Counted from the stretch's first letter, positions 24,420-32,980 are shown. The stretch: 40,366 nt of DNA from Myxacorys chilensis ATA2-1-KO14 (GCA_019359275.1 JAHHHP010000050.1:1-40366), one strand, 5' to 3'. Notes: generated by a model from the sequence alone, not told the origin. A program made the numbers and translations.

Positions 24420-25620
24420 TGCTCAACCCTGTCAGACGCTTCTGGTGTTCTGATAAGTTCTTGCCCTGAATTAAAACGCCGAATCCACCTAACCCCATTG
24501 GGCTAATGAGTTGATGGAGCGCATCTCTGCGGCTTAATCGCTCACGGAGGTCTTGGGGACTGGTGGTTTCGGTTTGAGTGAGTTCGGTTAAGCGATCACC
24601 GAGTCCCAGCGACATTAGAAACAATCCTTGCTGTGTAAATCCCAGCGTGTCTAGTCCAGAGCGTTCGCCCTGACGCTGCAACGCTGTGAAATTCACATGA
24701 GCAGTAATGTCTTGTTCGCCAATATGAATGTAGGGATCGCTGTGGTAACTGTGTTGGTGGTAGCATTGCAGCGTTCCTTGCGATCGCGCTGCATTGTAGT
24801 ATCGCTCTGCCGGATACCCATAATCAATCGTCAACACATAGCCACGCTTCAATCGATCGGCGACCGTTTGCATCCATTCGATCGCGGCTAAATTGACTTC
24901 TGTACGATAGTCCGTGGGATACCGAGCAATATCCACTCCGACAAAATCGAAATAGTCGACTAATGCAGGAGTTGAGCAATTCGCAACGACTTCTACAAAC
25001 TGATTAGTTTCGGTTGTGACAAAAATTTCTTTTAACTGTTGATCTTGCACCGTCACTAAATGAACCGGAAATGCATCAATCAGTTCGTTGGAAAAGAAAC
25101 AGCCTGTGATGGACTGAGGTGGAATATCGTCGAGGGCACACCATTCGACTGATAATCCTGATTTGATCCAAGGCTGCAAGCGCGATCGCTGTTCCGCAAT
25201 ATGAGCTTCTGCTTTTTCAACAATTAAGTATTGCAGAGAGTTATAACACTCTACATAGTGATGCTTTAGATAATGGAGAATATCACTCGCGAGTAGCCCT
25301 TGTCCTGCACCCATCTCCACCAGGGTAAAAGGTGTTGGTTTTTCTAATACTTGCCACATTTGAGCAAGCTGTTTAGCTACTAATTCACCAAAATCCGCAG
25401 CTAAATGGGGCGATGTGAAAAAATCACCTTTCGCCCCAATCTTTTGCTGCCACTTTGTGTAATAGCCATATTGCGGTTGGTACAGCGCCCAGCCCATGAA
25501 CTCAGCAAACGTAATCTGCTGTTCGCCTGTTTCCGAAATTTGCTGAGTTAGAAATGAGATTAAGTCTGCGCAGCTTCTACTAGGTGAACAATTTGCGCCA
25601 GTTTCCTGCTCTTGCTCCAT
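24409..25620 (-). CDS. SAM-dependent methyltransferase, MidA/NDUFAF7 family
   Basis: The 403-residue protein belongs to the MidA/NDUFAF7 (DUF185) family of class I methyltransferases. Visible features are ITFAEFMGWALYQPQYGYY, GAKGDFFTSPHLAADFGELV, the SAM loop LVEMGAGQGLLASDILHYL, CFFSNELIDAFPVHLV and LTIDYGYPAERYY. The human member NDUFAF7 dimethylates an arginine of complex I subunit NDUFS2 during assembly. NdhH, the cyanobacterial NDUFS2 counterpart, is encoded 1.3 kb upstream on the same strand and retains that arginine. A role in NDH-1 assembly is therefore a fair inference, though bacterial function is not established. The two genes are not one tight operon, as a small gene and long gaps lie between. 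Confidence 0.85.
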   Translation of the reverse strand: MEQEQETGANCSPSRSCADLISFLTQQISETGEQQITFAEFMGWALYQPQYGYYTKWQQKIGAKGDFFTSPHLAADFGELVAKQLAQMWQVLEKPTPFTLVEMGAGQGLLASDILHYLKHHYVECYNSLQYLIVEKAEAHIAEQRSRLQPWIKSGLSVEWCALDDIPPQSITGCFFSNELIDAFPVHLVTVQDQQLKEIFVTTETNQFVEVVANCSTPALVDYFDFVGVDIARYPTDYRTEVNLAAIEWMQTVADRLKRGYVLTIDYGYPAERYYNAARSQGTLQCYHQHSYHSDPYIHIGEQDITAHVNFTALQRQGERSGLDTLGFTQQGLFLMSLGLGDRLTELTQTETTSPQDLRERLSRRDALHQLISPMGLGGFGVLIQGKNLSEHQKRLTGLSMML

Positions 25621-25907
25621 AACCTACACACTAAACCTTTACTCTATTGCACTTTCAAAAACTCTATAGTAGAATTTTTGTACTACACAAGATTGCTGAA
25701 TGAAGAGTGAAAAGCATAGTAGCAATCAACTGCAAGCAATCAACAATGCCAATTGCTACCCCGATCAGCTACAAGCAATCTGGAAAAGGTAAAGACTTAG
25801 AACCCTTTAATATCCAGAGCAACCCCAGATTTAGTGTTTAAGGTCAGTGCGCCAAAGTTAAGGGAGTCACTCACAATAGCGTTGAGCAGACAACCACAAT
25901 GCACAGT

Positions 25908-26135
25908 CTATGCTTTGATCAATTCTTTTTCTGGGGAGTCTTCGCTTGAAGGTTGAGCAGGAGCAGTCTTCGCCATAAACGCAACTACGAATTCTGCATT
26001 GGGGCGAGTCTGCCTTAACACCTTCAAGTAGCCATCTGCATCATTGCGACGACGAAAACGGGTTACAACTTGGCGCTCAGCATTGGGTAGAAGTTGATAG
26101 ATAATCCAGGGAGTTAACTGATCTTGGTATGTCAT
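25908..26135 (-). CDS. Small conserved-looking hypothetical protein, 75 aa
   Basis: I cannot name this protein; it resembles a short family found in cyanobacteria. The N-terminal two thirds look like a folded alpha/beta domain: PWIIYQLLPNAERQVVTRF, then RRNDADGYLKVLRQTRP and FVVAFM. The end is a polar, disordered-looking tail rich in Pro, Ser and Glu. No signal or membrane segment is present. It sits between ndhH and the methyltransferase gene on the same strand, with gaps of about 290 bp downstream and 800 bp upstream, so it is probably its own unit. An imperfect inverted repeat lies about 80-130 bp upstream of its start. Confidence 0.7.
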   Translation of the reverse strand: MTYQDQLTPWIIYQLLPNAERQVVTRFRRRNDADGYLKVLRQTRPNAEFVVAFMAKTAPAQPSSEDSPEKELIKA

Positions 26136-26214
26136 GGTTTCGGTGGAGGAATGAAGAATAGTAACAGTAGATGTAGGTGAAGCTTTAGCCGAGCAAAAGG
26201 GAAATCTTTGCGTT

Positions 26215-26264
26215 AAACGCTATATGTAGGTTCAAGACCGAACCCACAACTATATATAGCGCTT
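26215..26264. repeat. Imperfect inverted repeat upstream of the 75-aa gene
   Basis: CGCTATAT at 26218-26225 pairs with ATATAGCG at 26255-26262, and an inner GGTTC/GAACC pair (26229-26233 with 26240-26244) extends the structure around unpaired bases. It could be a leader structure for the minus-strand gene at 25908-26135 or an operator. No U-run follows on either side. Confidence 0.4.
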
Positions 26265-26473
26265 AATTCAGTAGGTGTCAACTCTTTCTACAGACTCTAC
26301 AGATAGACTAAAGGCTGGGATCACCAATCTTCGTCAGCAATTGAAATCGCGATCGCAATTGCTGTCAAAAAAGGTTTGCGTTAACAAACACAGCGGCAAT
26401 ACTAAAAATCAAGCAGCTTTAGATTTACTCAGTATCTAGAAATAAAGACAACTCATTGAGAATCAATAATGTA

Positions 26474-26736
26474 ATGAGAACAACAGATTTGCCTAGCCTA
26501 GCCGCAAAAGCAACAGCCGGAAAACTATAGACACAAATGTTGTTGCCTTAGAAGCAGCACTACATCATGATCTTTCATTGCAATTTTTCTATCTCAAGGG
26601 AGAAAAGAGAAACGTAAATCTAAGCAATGCAAAGGATGCCGTTAACCAAAGTTATCGAATGATGACTAGATTTCATCCTAGCGCAAAAACCTACATAAAA
26701 TGCCAAAATTGGCATCGTGTATTAGTTGCGTCATAA
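26474..26736 (+). pseudogene. Probable small gene with a single-base frameshift
   Basis: ATG 26474 opens MRTTDLPSLAAKATAGK, which stops at TAG 26528-26530. Shifting by -1 in the AAAA run at 26521-26524 continues the frame as TIDTNVVALEAALHHDLS, through FFYLKGEKRN and YRMMTRFHPSAKTY, to TAA at 26734-26736. The whole would be about 87 residues. A perfect hairpin terminator begins 11 bp after this stop, which argues that the frame is, or was, a real gene. One missing A, by mutation or sequencing error, would explain the break; programmed -1 frameshifting is possible but the slippery site is weak. I recognise no family. A further open stretch from 26275 to 26435 upstream is less convincing. Confidence 0.45.
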
Positions 26737-26747
26737 ATCGCAATACG

Positions 26748-26773
26748 AAAGGACAGGTTGTGACCTGTCCTTT
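26748..26773. terminator. Perfect 11-bp hairpin terminator
   Basis: AAAGGACAGGT at 26748-26758 and ACCTGTCCTTT at 26763-26773 form a perfect stem with the loop TGTG, flanked by A on the left and T on the right. It follows the frameshifted plus-strand frame by 11 bp and lies about 160 bp downstream of the ndhH stop on the other strand, so it could end both. Confidence 0.75.
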
Positions 26774-26931
26774 ATATTCATCCAAAGCTCAACTTAAAGC
26801 GCCGGTCAACCCGTGACTTCATAGAGAACCAAGAACTGCACAATTGCGTTTTATTGCAAATTCAATTGCATTGTAGCCTTTGCAAAACGCATCAACACCT
26901 CTTACAGAGTTAAAGAGGATCGAACGCAATT

Positions 26932-28116
26932 TCATCGATCAACTGATCCCATAATGATATCAACGCTGCCCAAAATCGTGACAATATCAGCAACTTTCAT
27001 TCCTTTCACAAGATAAGGCAGGATTTGCACGTTGTTAAAGTCTGCTGGACGCACTTTAAAGCGCCACGGGAAAACATGGTCGTCTCCCATGATGAACACA
27101 CCTAACTCGCCCTTTCCACTTTCCATTCGGACGTAATGTTCGCCTTTAGGAATTTTGAACGTTGGCGAAACTTTTTTACCAATAAATTGATAGTCAACAC
27201 CATTCCACTCAGACTTAGGGCCTTCCATCATACGCTTTGCTTCCAGGTTCTCAAACGGACCTCCTGGCAATGCTTTTAGCGCTTGGCGAATAATTTTCAC
27301 CGACTCTCGCATTTCTCGAATTCGCACGATATAGCGGGCAAAACAGTCGCCTGCGGTTTCCCACTGCACATCCCAGTCAAAGTCGTCGTAACACTCGTAG
27401 TGGTCAACTTTCCGCAAATCCCACTTTACGCCCGATGCCCTCAGCATTGGGCCAGACAATCCCCAATTAATTGCATCGTCTCGGCTGATCGCACCAACGC
27501 CTTCAACGCGGCGACGAAAAATCGGATTATTGGTAATGAGCTTTTCATACTCATCTACTTTGGGCATAAAGTAGTCGCAAAAGTCGGCGCACTTATCGAC
27601 CCAGCCGTAGGGAAGATCTGCCGCAACACCGCCAATTCGGAAGTAGTTGTGATTGATGATGCGATAACCCGCTGCCGCTTCCCACAAGTCGTAGATCATT
27701 TCCCGTTCGCGGAAAATATAGAAGAAGGGAGTTTGTGCCCCGACGTCTGCCAAGAACGGACCAAGCCAAAGTAGATGGTTAGCGATCCGGTTGAGTTCCA
27801 GCATGATGACGCGAATGTAGCTGGCGCGTTTGGGCACTGGAATTCCGGCTAGTTTTTCTGGAGCGTTAACCGTGATCGCTTCGTTAAACATGCCTGCTGC
27901 GTAGTCCCACCGACTCACATAAGGCACAAACATAATGTTGGTGCGATTCTCGGCAATTTTTTCCATACCGCGATGCAAGTAGCCGATCACGGGTTCGCAG
28001 TCGATCACGTTCTCCCCATCTAGGGTGACAATCAACCGCATGACACCATGCATTGATGGATGGTGCGGACCCATGTTGAGAACCATGGGTTCAGTCTTGG
28101 TCTCGATCATTGCCAT
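26932..28116 (-). CDS. ndhH: NAD(P)H-quinone oxidoreductase subunit H
   Basis: The 394-residue protein is the 49-kDa-type subunit of photosynthetic NDH-1, in the peripheral arm where plastoquinone binds. It is collinear with the family throughout: MAMIETKTEPMVLNMGPHHP, CEPVIGYLHRGMEKIAENRT, QTPFFYIFREREMIYDLWE, and the end TILGSVDIIMGSVDR. Length is typical. Arg49 in YLHRGMEK aligns with human NDUFS2 Arg118 (Arg85 of the mature chain), the residue methylated by NDUFAF7. ndhH stands apart from other ndh genes here, as is common in cyanobacteria. Upstream is a 286-bp gap shared with the divergent Uma2 gene. Confidence 0.97.
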   Translation of the reverse strand: MAMIETKTEPMVLNMGPHHPSMHGVMRLIVTLDGENVIDCEPVIGYLHRGMEKIAENRTNIMFVPYVSRWDYAAGMFNEAITVNAPEKLAGIPVPKRASYIRVIMLELNRIANHLLWLGPFLADVGAQTPFFYIFREREMIYDLWEAAAGYRIINHNYFRIGGVAADLPYGWVDKCADFCDYFMPKVDEYEKLITNNPIFRRRVEGVGAISRDDAINWGLSGPMLRASGVKWDLRKVDHYECYDDFDWDVQWETAGDCFARYIVRIREMRESVKIIRQALKALPGGPFENLEAKRMMEGPKSEWNGVDYQFIGKKVSPTFKIPKGEHYVRMESGKGELGVFIMGDDHVFPWRFKVRPADFNNVQILPYLVKGMKVADIVTILGSVDIIMGSVDR

Positions 28117-28402
28117 AGGTGTTCTGCCTCTCCCTTGATAACCCTCTCAAAAGCCCCTGTTTTTCTACGGCAGCAGATGGTTAGAATGCTTTTATCCCGT
28201 CAAACGTGTGGAACTTTTATTTAGCGTCTGTTACATCTCCTTCATTATAGAGATACCTGGGTGCAAGCGCGGCTCCGAAATGCTTTAGCTAAAATCTAGA
28301 TTTGTAATTCATCAAGCCAATTTCCACAGATGGCCTTTATAAAAATGGCTGATGTTTGAGCAATATACCGGGATCAGTTGAATTCATAAGAGAGAAGTCG
28401 AT

Positions 28403-28966
28403 ATGGTACAAACCCCTATTAAGCCGATCACACTAGAAGAGTTTCTAAAATTGCCAGAAACCAAACCTGCCAGTGAGTATGTTAATGGCCAAGTTATTCA
28501 AAAGCCCACGCCACAAGGAAAACACAGTAAATTACAAGAAGAACTTGTAGGTGGAATTAATACAGTTGTCAAATCCCAACGAATTGCTTATGCCTTTCCT
28601 GAGCTACGCTGTACGTTCGGTGGGCGATCGACAGTTCCAGATGTAGCGGTATTCACGTGGGCGAGAATTCCACTCGACGAAAACGGTGACATTGCGAATG
28701 TGTTTACCTCGGCTCCTGATTGGACAATTGAGATCCTTTCACCCGATCAGAGCCAGACCAGAGTAACCTCTAATATTGTTCACTGTCTGCGACATGGCAC
28801 TCAGCTAGGATGGTTGATTGATCCCGGTGAAAAATTGCTGCTTGTGTATGCCCCCGATCAACTCGTGGACGTTTTTGAGACTGAGACGGATATTCTGCCT
28901 GTTCCAGAGTTTGCGAAAGAATTGCAACTCACGCTTGGAGATTTGTTTGGATGGTTGAAAGTGTAG
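28403..28966 (+). CDS. Uma2 family endonuclease
   Basis: This 187-residue protein belongs to the Uma2 (DUF820) family, abundant in cyanobacteria and predicted to have a PD-(D/E)XK nuclease fold. The N-terminal LEEFLKLPETKPASEYVNG and the core STVPDVAVF...DWTIEILSPDQS carry the expected Asp and Glu; the later HCLRHGTQLGWLIDP is also typical. The usual basic residue after the Glu is not obvious, so activity is uncertain. Biological role is unknown. Its last 16 bases overlap the start of rsmH, so the two are probably translated from one message. Confidence 0.85.
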   Translation: MVQTPIKPITLEEFLKLPETKPASEYVNGQVIQKPTPQGKHSKLQEELVGGINTVVKSQRIAYAFPELRCTFGGRSTVPDVAVFTWARIPLDENGDIANVFTSAPDWTIEILSPDQSQTRVTSNIVHCLRHGTQLGWLIDPGEKLLLVYAPDQLVDVFETETDILPVPEFAKELQLTLGDLFGWLKV

Positions 28967-29820
28967 TGTTCTCTCACGTGCCGGTATTGAGTCGGGAAGT
29001 GATAGATGGGTTAGCGATTCACGCAGGCGGACATTATTTAGATGCAACAGTCGGCGGTGGCGGACATGCTGAACTGATTCTGTCGGCGGCAGAGGTTCAG
29101 GTCACGGCATTAGATCAAGATGAAAACGCGATCGCAGCCGCTCAATCGAAGCTGCAACGCTTTGGCGATCGCGTTCAGTTTCACCAGAGCAATTTTGCTA
29201 CATTTGCTCCGGGCGAGCTAAAATTTGATGGAATCTTGGCAGATTTGGGCGTCAGTTCTGCTCAGTTTGACATTGCAGAACGAGGATTTAGTTTTCGTCA
29301 CGAAGCCCCGCTAGATATGCGGATGGATCAACGGCAGGAGTTGACCGCCGCCGAAGTGGTGAATCACTCGGACGAATCGGAACTCGCGAATATTTTTTAC
29401 GTGTACGGAGAAGAACGGTTGTCCCGACGCATCGCTAAACAAATTGTCGAACGGCGTCCCTTTACAACCACAACCGCTTTAGCCGACGAGATCGCGCATT
29501 CAGTTCCAAAACAATATCGCTACGGTAGAATTCATCCGGCAACGCGCAGCTTCCAAGCGTTGAGAATTTTTGTGAATCGAGAATTAGAGGTGCTAGAAAC
29601 CTTTATTGAAACAGCTCCGCAGTGGTTAGCTCCGGGGGGAAGGCTGGCGATCATTAGCTTTCACAGCTTAGAAGATCGCATCGTCAAACATCGATTAAAG
29701 GAATCGCCATTCCTAAAAGTGTTGACGAAAAAACCGATTGTGCCTCAAGAAGATGAACGGCGGGAGAACCCGCGATCGCGCTCTGCTAAACTCAGAATTG
29801 CAGAGCGGTTGTCCTCATAA
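28951..29820 (+). CDS. rsmH: 16S rRNA (cytosine1402-N4)-methyltransferase
   Basis: The 289-residue enzyme is RsmH (MraW), which methylates N4 of C1402 in the ribosomal P site. Family motifs are HVPVLSREVIDGL, GGHYLDATVGGGGHAELIL, DGILADLGVSSAQFD, FRHEAPLDMRMD, and RSFQALRIFVNRELEVLE, ending ENPRSRSAKLRIAER. GGAG at 28937-28940 precedes the ATG by 10 nt, inside the Uma2 gene. In many bacteria rsmH heads the cell-division cluster, but here it is isolated from it. Its stop region overlaps that of the convergent histidine kinase gene by 6 bp. Confidence 0.95.
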   Translation: MVESVVFSHVPVLSREVIDGLAIHAGGHYLDATVGGGGHAELILSAAEVQVTALDQDENAIAAAQSKLQRFGDRVQFHQSNFATFAPGELKFDGILADLGVSSAQFDIAERGFSFRHEAPLDMRMDQRQELTAAEVVNHSDESELANIFYVYGEERLSRRIAKQIVERRPFTTTTALADEIAHSVPKQYRYGRIHPATRSFQALRIFVNRELEVLETFIETAPQWLAPGGRLAIISFHSLEDRIVKHRLKESPFLKVLTKKPIVPQEDERRENPRSRSAKLRIAERLSS

Positions 29821-32247
29821 GAGAACACGATTTGAAACGAGCGCGATATCTCTAGGAATCTCAACACTAAACGTTGAGCCCTGTCCTACCTGGCTCTCGA
29901 CGGAGATTGATCCGTTCATCAAATGAACTAGCCATCGAGTGATTGCCAGCCCTAGCCCCGTACCAGGATATCGACGGGTAATGCTTTGATCAATCTGGCG
30001 AAACTCTTCAAAGATATGTTGAATATCAGACTCTGCAATGCCAACACCAGTATCTTGAACAGAAATTACAATCCGCTCAGGTGTAACTTCTCGAATCATA
30101 ACGTCAACACAACCAGCATCGGTAAATTTAATTGCGTTAGACAATAAATTGACCAACACTTGGCGGACGCGATAACGGTCATTGGTCACCCAAGAATTGT
30201 TGAGGCACGATTCGCTTCGCAGGGTTAACTTCCTTTGCTCAGCCAGCGATCGCATCTCTTCGGTCGTTGAAAGCAGCAGATCGGACAAGTTAAATTTCGC
30301 AGGCGATAATTCTAACCGTCCTGCTTCGATTTTGGACAGATCAAGAATATCGTTGATCAAAGCTAGTAAGTTGGTGCTGTTGTTAAGAATGCGACCCACC
30401 ATGGCCGCAGGTTTTGGTTCTAGTTTATTTTGCCTCAGCAGTAGCTGCGAGAATCCCATAATTGCATTCATCGGGGTGCGCAACTCGTGAGACATGGTCG
30501 CTAGAAATTGGGTCTTTAGCTGAGCCGCTTCCGTTAATTTAAGATTTTGCAGTTCGATTTGCTGACGTTGATTTTCGAGTTCCTGATTCTGCTGGATCAG
30601 CATAGCATTTTGATGCGCTAATCGTTCTTCTCGTTCTTCAAGCGCATTAATTAATTGAGCATTGTTGAGCGCGATCGCGGCTTGCTCGCTAAATGCCATT
30701 AACAACTCCAAGTCCCCCGTCTTAAACGAAGCTTGTTCTGACCAACTGCCAATTGCAAGAACGCCCAATCCAGCAGTATTAGAAGATGCCACCTTTCGGA
30801 GCTTTGCTGGACGAATCGCAACGGCACAAAAAAAGGAAAGCTCGGAAGATTGCTGTTCCGACCGTTCCATTAAATAAGGCTCTCCGGTAAGAAAAACCTG
30901 TTCTAGTGTTTCGCGAAATGGAAATGTAGCGTGTTCTAGCCCAATCGTGGCACTAATCTCAAGCTGATCGCTGTAAGGATTATGTAACAGAATTAGACCA
31001 AAGTCAGCACCCGGAAGCGCCGCGCAAGCAGAATCGATCGTAGCTTGCAGCAAACCTGGCAAATCGGTTAACCGTTGATTGAGCAAATCGATCAAATCTT
31101 GTAACGCTCTTAACTGCTGCTGCTGTTCGCCTAAATCTAGGACAGCTTGACGTAAGTTCTGTTCTGCTCGCTGCGTTACCTGATGCAAAAGTGCATTATC
31201 AGCTACTAAAGCAGAGCGTTGTGCTAAATCTTCTGCAATTTCTTCATTCGTGTTGGGAATAGCATTGTCATGACGGATGTCTTTAGCAAGAGTAGTTTCA
31301 ATGGGCAACACATCAAAAAAGGTTTGCAACTCGACGAGCCGACGCTCTAAGTCGCGATTGAGTTGAAGAATTTTTTGCTCGTCTATTTTGCGTTGAGTGA
31401 TGTCATGAATGATGCCAGTCATGCGAAAAAGGTTGCCGTGTTGATCGCGCTGAGCTTTCCCTCGCGCAGTGCAGTAGCGGTAGTTTCCAGAAGCGTGCAA
31501 CACACGAAACTCAACCTCAAACGGCGTGTCTTGCAGCAGATGGGTTTGAATCGCGTGCTGTACTCGCCTTTGATCGTCTGGGTGAATCAGTTGAAGAAAG
31601 GTATCGTAGGCTGTACCGACTTGCGCTCCTTTGGAGCCTGGTAGAGACAGTCGAGTCACTCCTAAAATTTCGAGCAAGCGATCGTTGCAAAACACTTCGT
31701 TTTTGCAGATATGCCAATCCCAAATGCCGTCAGTTGAGCCTTCTATAACTAAGCGATATCGCTCTTCGCTCTCCAATAATTTTGCGCTGACTTCACGGGT
31801 GAGTAATTCAGCTTGATGCAACCGCATCACTTGCCCCAACCGCAGCGACAACTCGTTGGGTTGAATCTGACCTTTGAACCAACAATCGTTTGCGCCCTCT
31901 CTCATGAGTTCGACCGCTAATGATTCGTTGCCTTGACTCAGCAGAACGATTAGTGCAATGGGAAGGCCACGATCGCGAATCTGTTTGACTAGCTCTAATG
32001 CATTGCCATCAGGGAGATGATAGTCCACAATTGCACAGTCGAACTGTCTCCCAGCGCTCCCTTGGAGCCTGGTGAAGCCAGCCGCGGCGCTCTCTTTAGA
32101 GTTATCCAAAGTCCTGATTGCCTCTGCCTTCGTCTCAACCTCTACGACTTCTCGAAGGCTTGCTCCTGATTGATGCAGCAAATGATGAATCGCTATTCGA
32201 GCGACAGCGTCATCATCGATAATCAAGATTTTGAGAGTGGCGTCCAT
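29815..32247 (-). CDS. Hybrid sensor histidine kinase (REC-PAS-GAF-HisKA-HATPase)
   Basis: The 810-residue cytoplasmic protein starts with a receiver domain (KILIIDDDAVARIAIHH; phospho-acceptor Asp75 in AIVDYHLPDG), then PAS/PAC (about 160-300, ending IHDITQRKIDEQ), a coiled linker, a GAF domain (about 395-530), and HisKA with His587 in MSHELRTPMNAIMGFSQLL. The HATPase has LSNAIKFTDAG, VQDTGVGI and GTGLGLAI. No membrane segment is present. It is divergent from the NarL-type regulator at 32981, a likely partner. Two stretches look inserted: about residues 48-68 in the receiver (ESAAAGFTRLQGSAGR) and about 196-210 in PAS (RLSLPGSKGAQVG). Both are encoded by copies of one DNA repeat read in different frames. 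The stimulus is unknown. Confidence 0.92.
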   Translation of the reverse strand: MDATLKILIIDDDAVARIAIHHLLHQSGASLREVVEVETKAEAIRTLDNSKESAAAGFTRLQGSAGRQFDCAIVDYHLPDGNALELVKQIRDRGLPIALIVLLSQGNESLAVELMREGANDCWFKGQIQPNELSLRLGQVMRLHQAELLTREVSAKLLESEERYRLVIEGSTDGIWDWHICKNEVFCNDRLLEILGVTRLSLPGSKGAQVGTAYDTFLQLIHPDDQRRVQHAIQTHLLQDTPFEVEFRVLHASGNYRYCTARGKAQRDQHGNLFRMTGIIHDITQRKIDEQKILQLNRDLERRLVELQTFFDVLPIETTLAKDIRHDNAIPNTNEEIAEDLAQRSALVADNALLHQVTQRAEQNLRQAVLDLGEQQQQLRALQDLIDLLNQRLTDLPGLLQATIDSACAALPGADFGLILLHNPYSDQLEISATIGLEHATFPFRETLEQVFLTGEPYLMERSEQQSSELSFFCAVAIRPAKLRKVASSNTAGLGVLAIGSWSEQASFKTGDLELLMAFSEQAAIALNNAQLINALEEREERLAHQNAMLIQQNQELENQRQQIELQNLKLTEAAQLKTQFLATMSHELRTPMNAIMGFSQLLLRQNKLEPKPAAMVGRILNNSTNLLALINDILDLSKIEAGRLELSPAKFNLSDLLLSTTEEMRSLAEQRKLTLRSESCLNNSWVTNDRYRVRQVLVNLLSNAIKFTDAGCVDVMIREVTPERIVISVQDTGVGIAESDIQHIFEEFRQIDQSITRRYPGTGLGLAITRWLVHLMNGSISVESQVGQGSTFSVEIPRDIALVSNRVLL
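31623..31655. repeat. Short dispersed repeat, copy 1, within the kinase PAS domain
   Basis: The segment begins GCGCTCCTTTGGAGCCTGGT and matches 32054-32073 with one difference over 20 bases. The first 15 bases form the small hairpin GCTCC/GGAGC. It encodes LPGSKGA on the minus strand, interrupting the usual PAS sequence between LEILGVT and YDTFLQLIHPDD. Confidence 0.7.
32054..32093. repeat. Short dispersed repeat, copy 2, within the kinase receiver domain
   Basis: GCGCTCCCTTGGAGCCTGGT at 32054-32073 is the second copy of the repeat found at 31623. It is followed by GAAGCCAGCCGCGGCGCTC. It is read on the minus strand as AAAGFTRLQGSAG, in a different frame from copy 1, and falls between the beta-3 strand (FDCAIVDYH) and the preceding helix of the receiver. 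Confidence 0.7.
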
Positions 32248-32980
32248 GACTCATACTAAAGAACAAAGGTTATCTAGAATAAATAGGCTTTGAGAAGAAG
32301 GACATGCTCTCAACTTTCAAACGGTGCTGTAGCAGGCACAAGCAGACCTAGTGGAAATAATTAACGTGTTTGATGCACTATGCACTAAACAGGTAACTTT
32401 ATTTTTTCTAGCGTTTGCCCAACTGTATTTTTATTATTACTTCTACTGAGAGAAGAGGTATCGTCCGTGAGAAAGGTTGGCTCTATAGATGGAGGATGAG
32501 TTTTGTAGCTCATTATCAGAGAGGCCTCTCTATGGTTATTCTCTTCTCAAGTAAGTTCAATAGAGGACATGCTGCATTAGAACCTGGTTTTATCCGCTAG
32601 GGTCCACTCTAGTTTTGAGGTGAGTTTAATGAGTTGCTACGCGATGTATGCATATACTTCGCTCACTCGTCCGAACTTGGGTACAATGACACTCGCTCTG
32701 AAGTCGTACTTGACTTTCAGGGTAAGTGTGAAGTTATATAACAGAGCTTAGCCTTTTTCGGCTAAATTTCTATCCTAGGAGGTATGTCATAAATTGCATA
32801 ACATTGCTAATGGTCAACGACTGCATCTAGAATGAAAGCGAAAATTGACAGTAGTTGTTCTGTGCAAAGCGCCATTCTATCGAAGCTGCTCGAACTGCGG
32901 GTCACATTATTAACTGCACAATTACATAAGCCTGCTGTTAAACGTTCTGCTATGTTCTAATCGCTGTGGGAGTAACGCCG
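32248..32980. other. Long divergent region between histidine kinase and response regulator genes
   Basis: This 733-bp gap has no convincing gene. It includes a perfect 14-bp palindrome AGAGAGGCCTCTCT at 32518-32531, a small hairpin TTAGCC...GGCTAA at 32748-32765, and a full Shine-Dalgarno sequence AGGAGGT at 32777-32783. The last stands directly before ATGTCATAA, a two-codon frame. Low-complexity AT-rich DNA fills 32390-32445. The layout suggests a long leader for the regulator or an untranslated RNA, but nothing proves it. Confidence 0.5.

Larger units (their letters stand above)
26136..26931. other. 796-bp region without an intact gene
   Basis: Between the 75-aa gene and ndhH no intact reading frame of convincing quality is present. 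It holds the inverted repeat at 26215-26264, a HIP1-centred inverted repeat GCAATTG...CAATTGC at 26337-26362, the frameshifted frame at 26474-26736 and the terminator at 26748-26773. Confidence 0.6.

Noticed and set aside
27283..27774. A 163-codon plus-strand frame
   Set aside because: It lies wholly antisense to the well-conserved ndhH and has no independent support.
32415..32600. A 61-codon frame in the kinase-regulator gap
   Set aside because: There is no ribosome binding site, no regular structure and no family resemblance.
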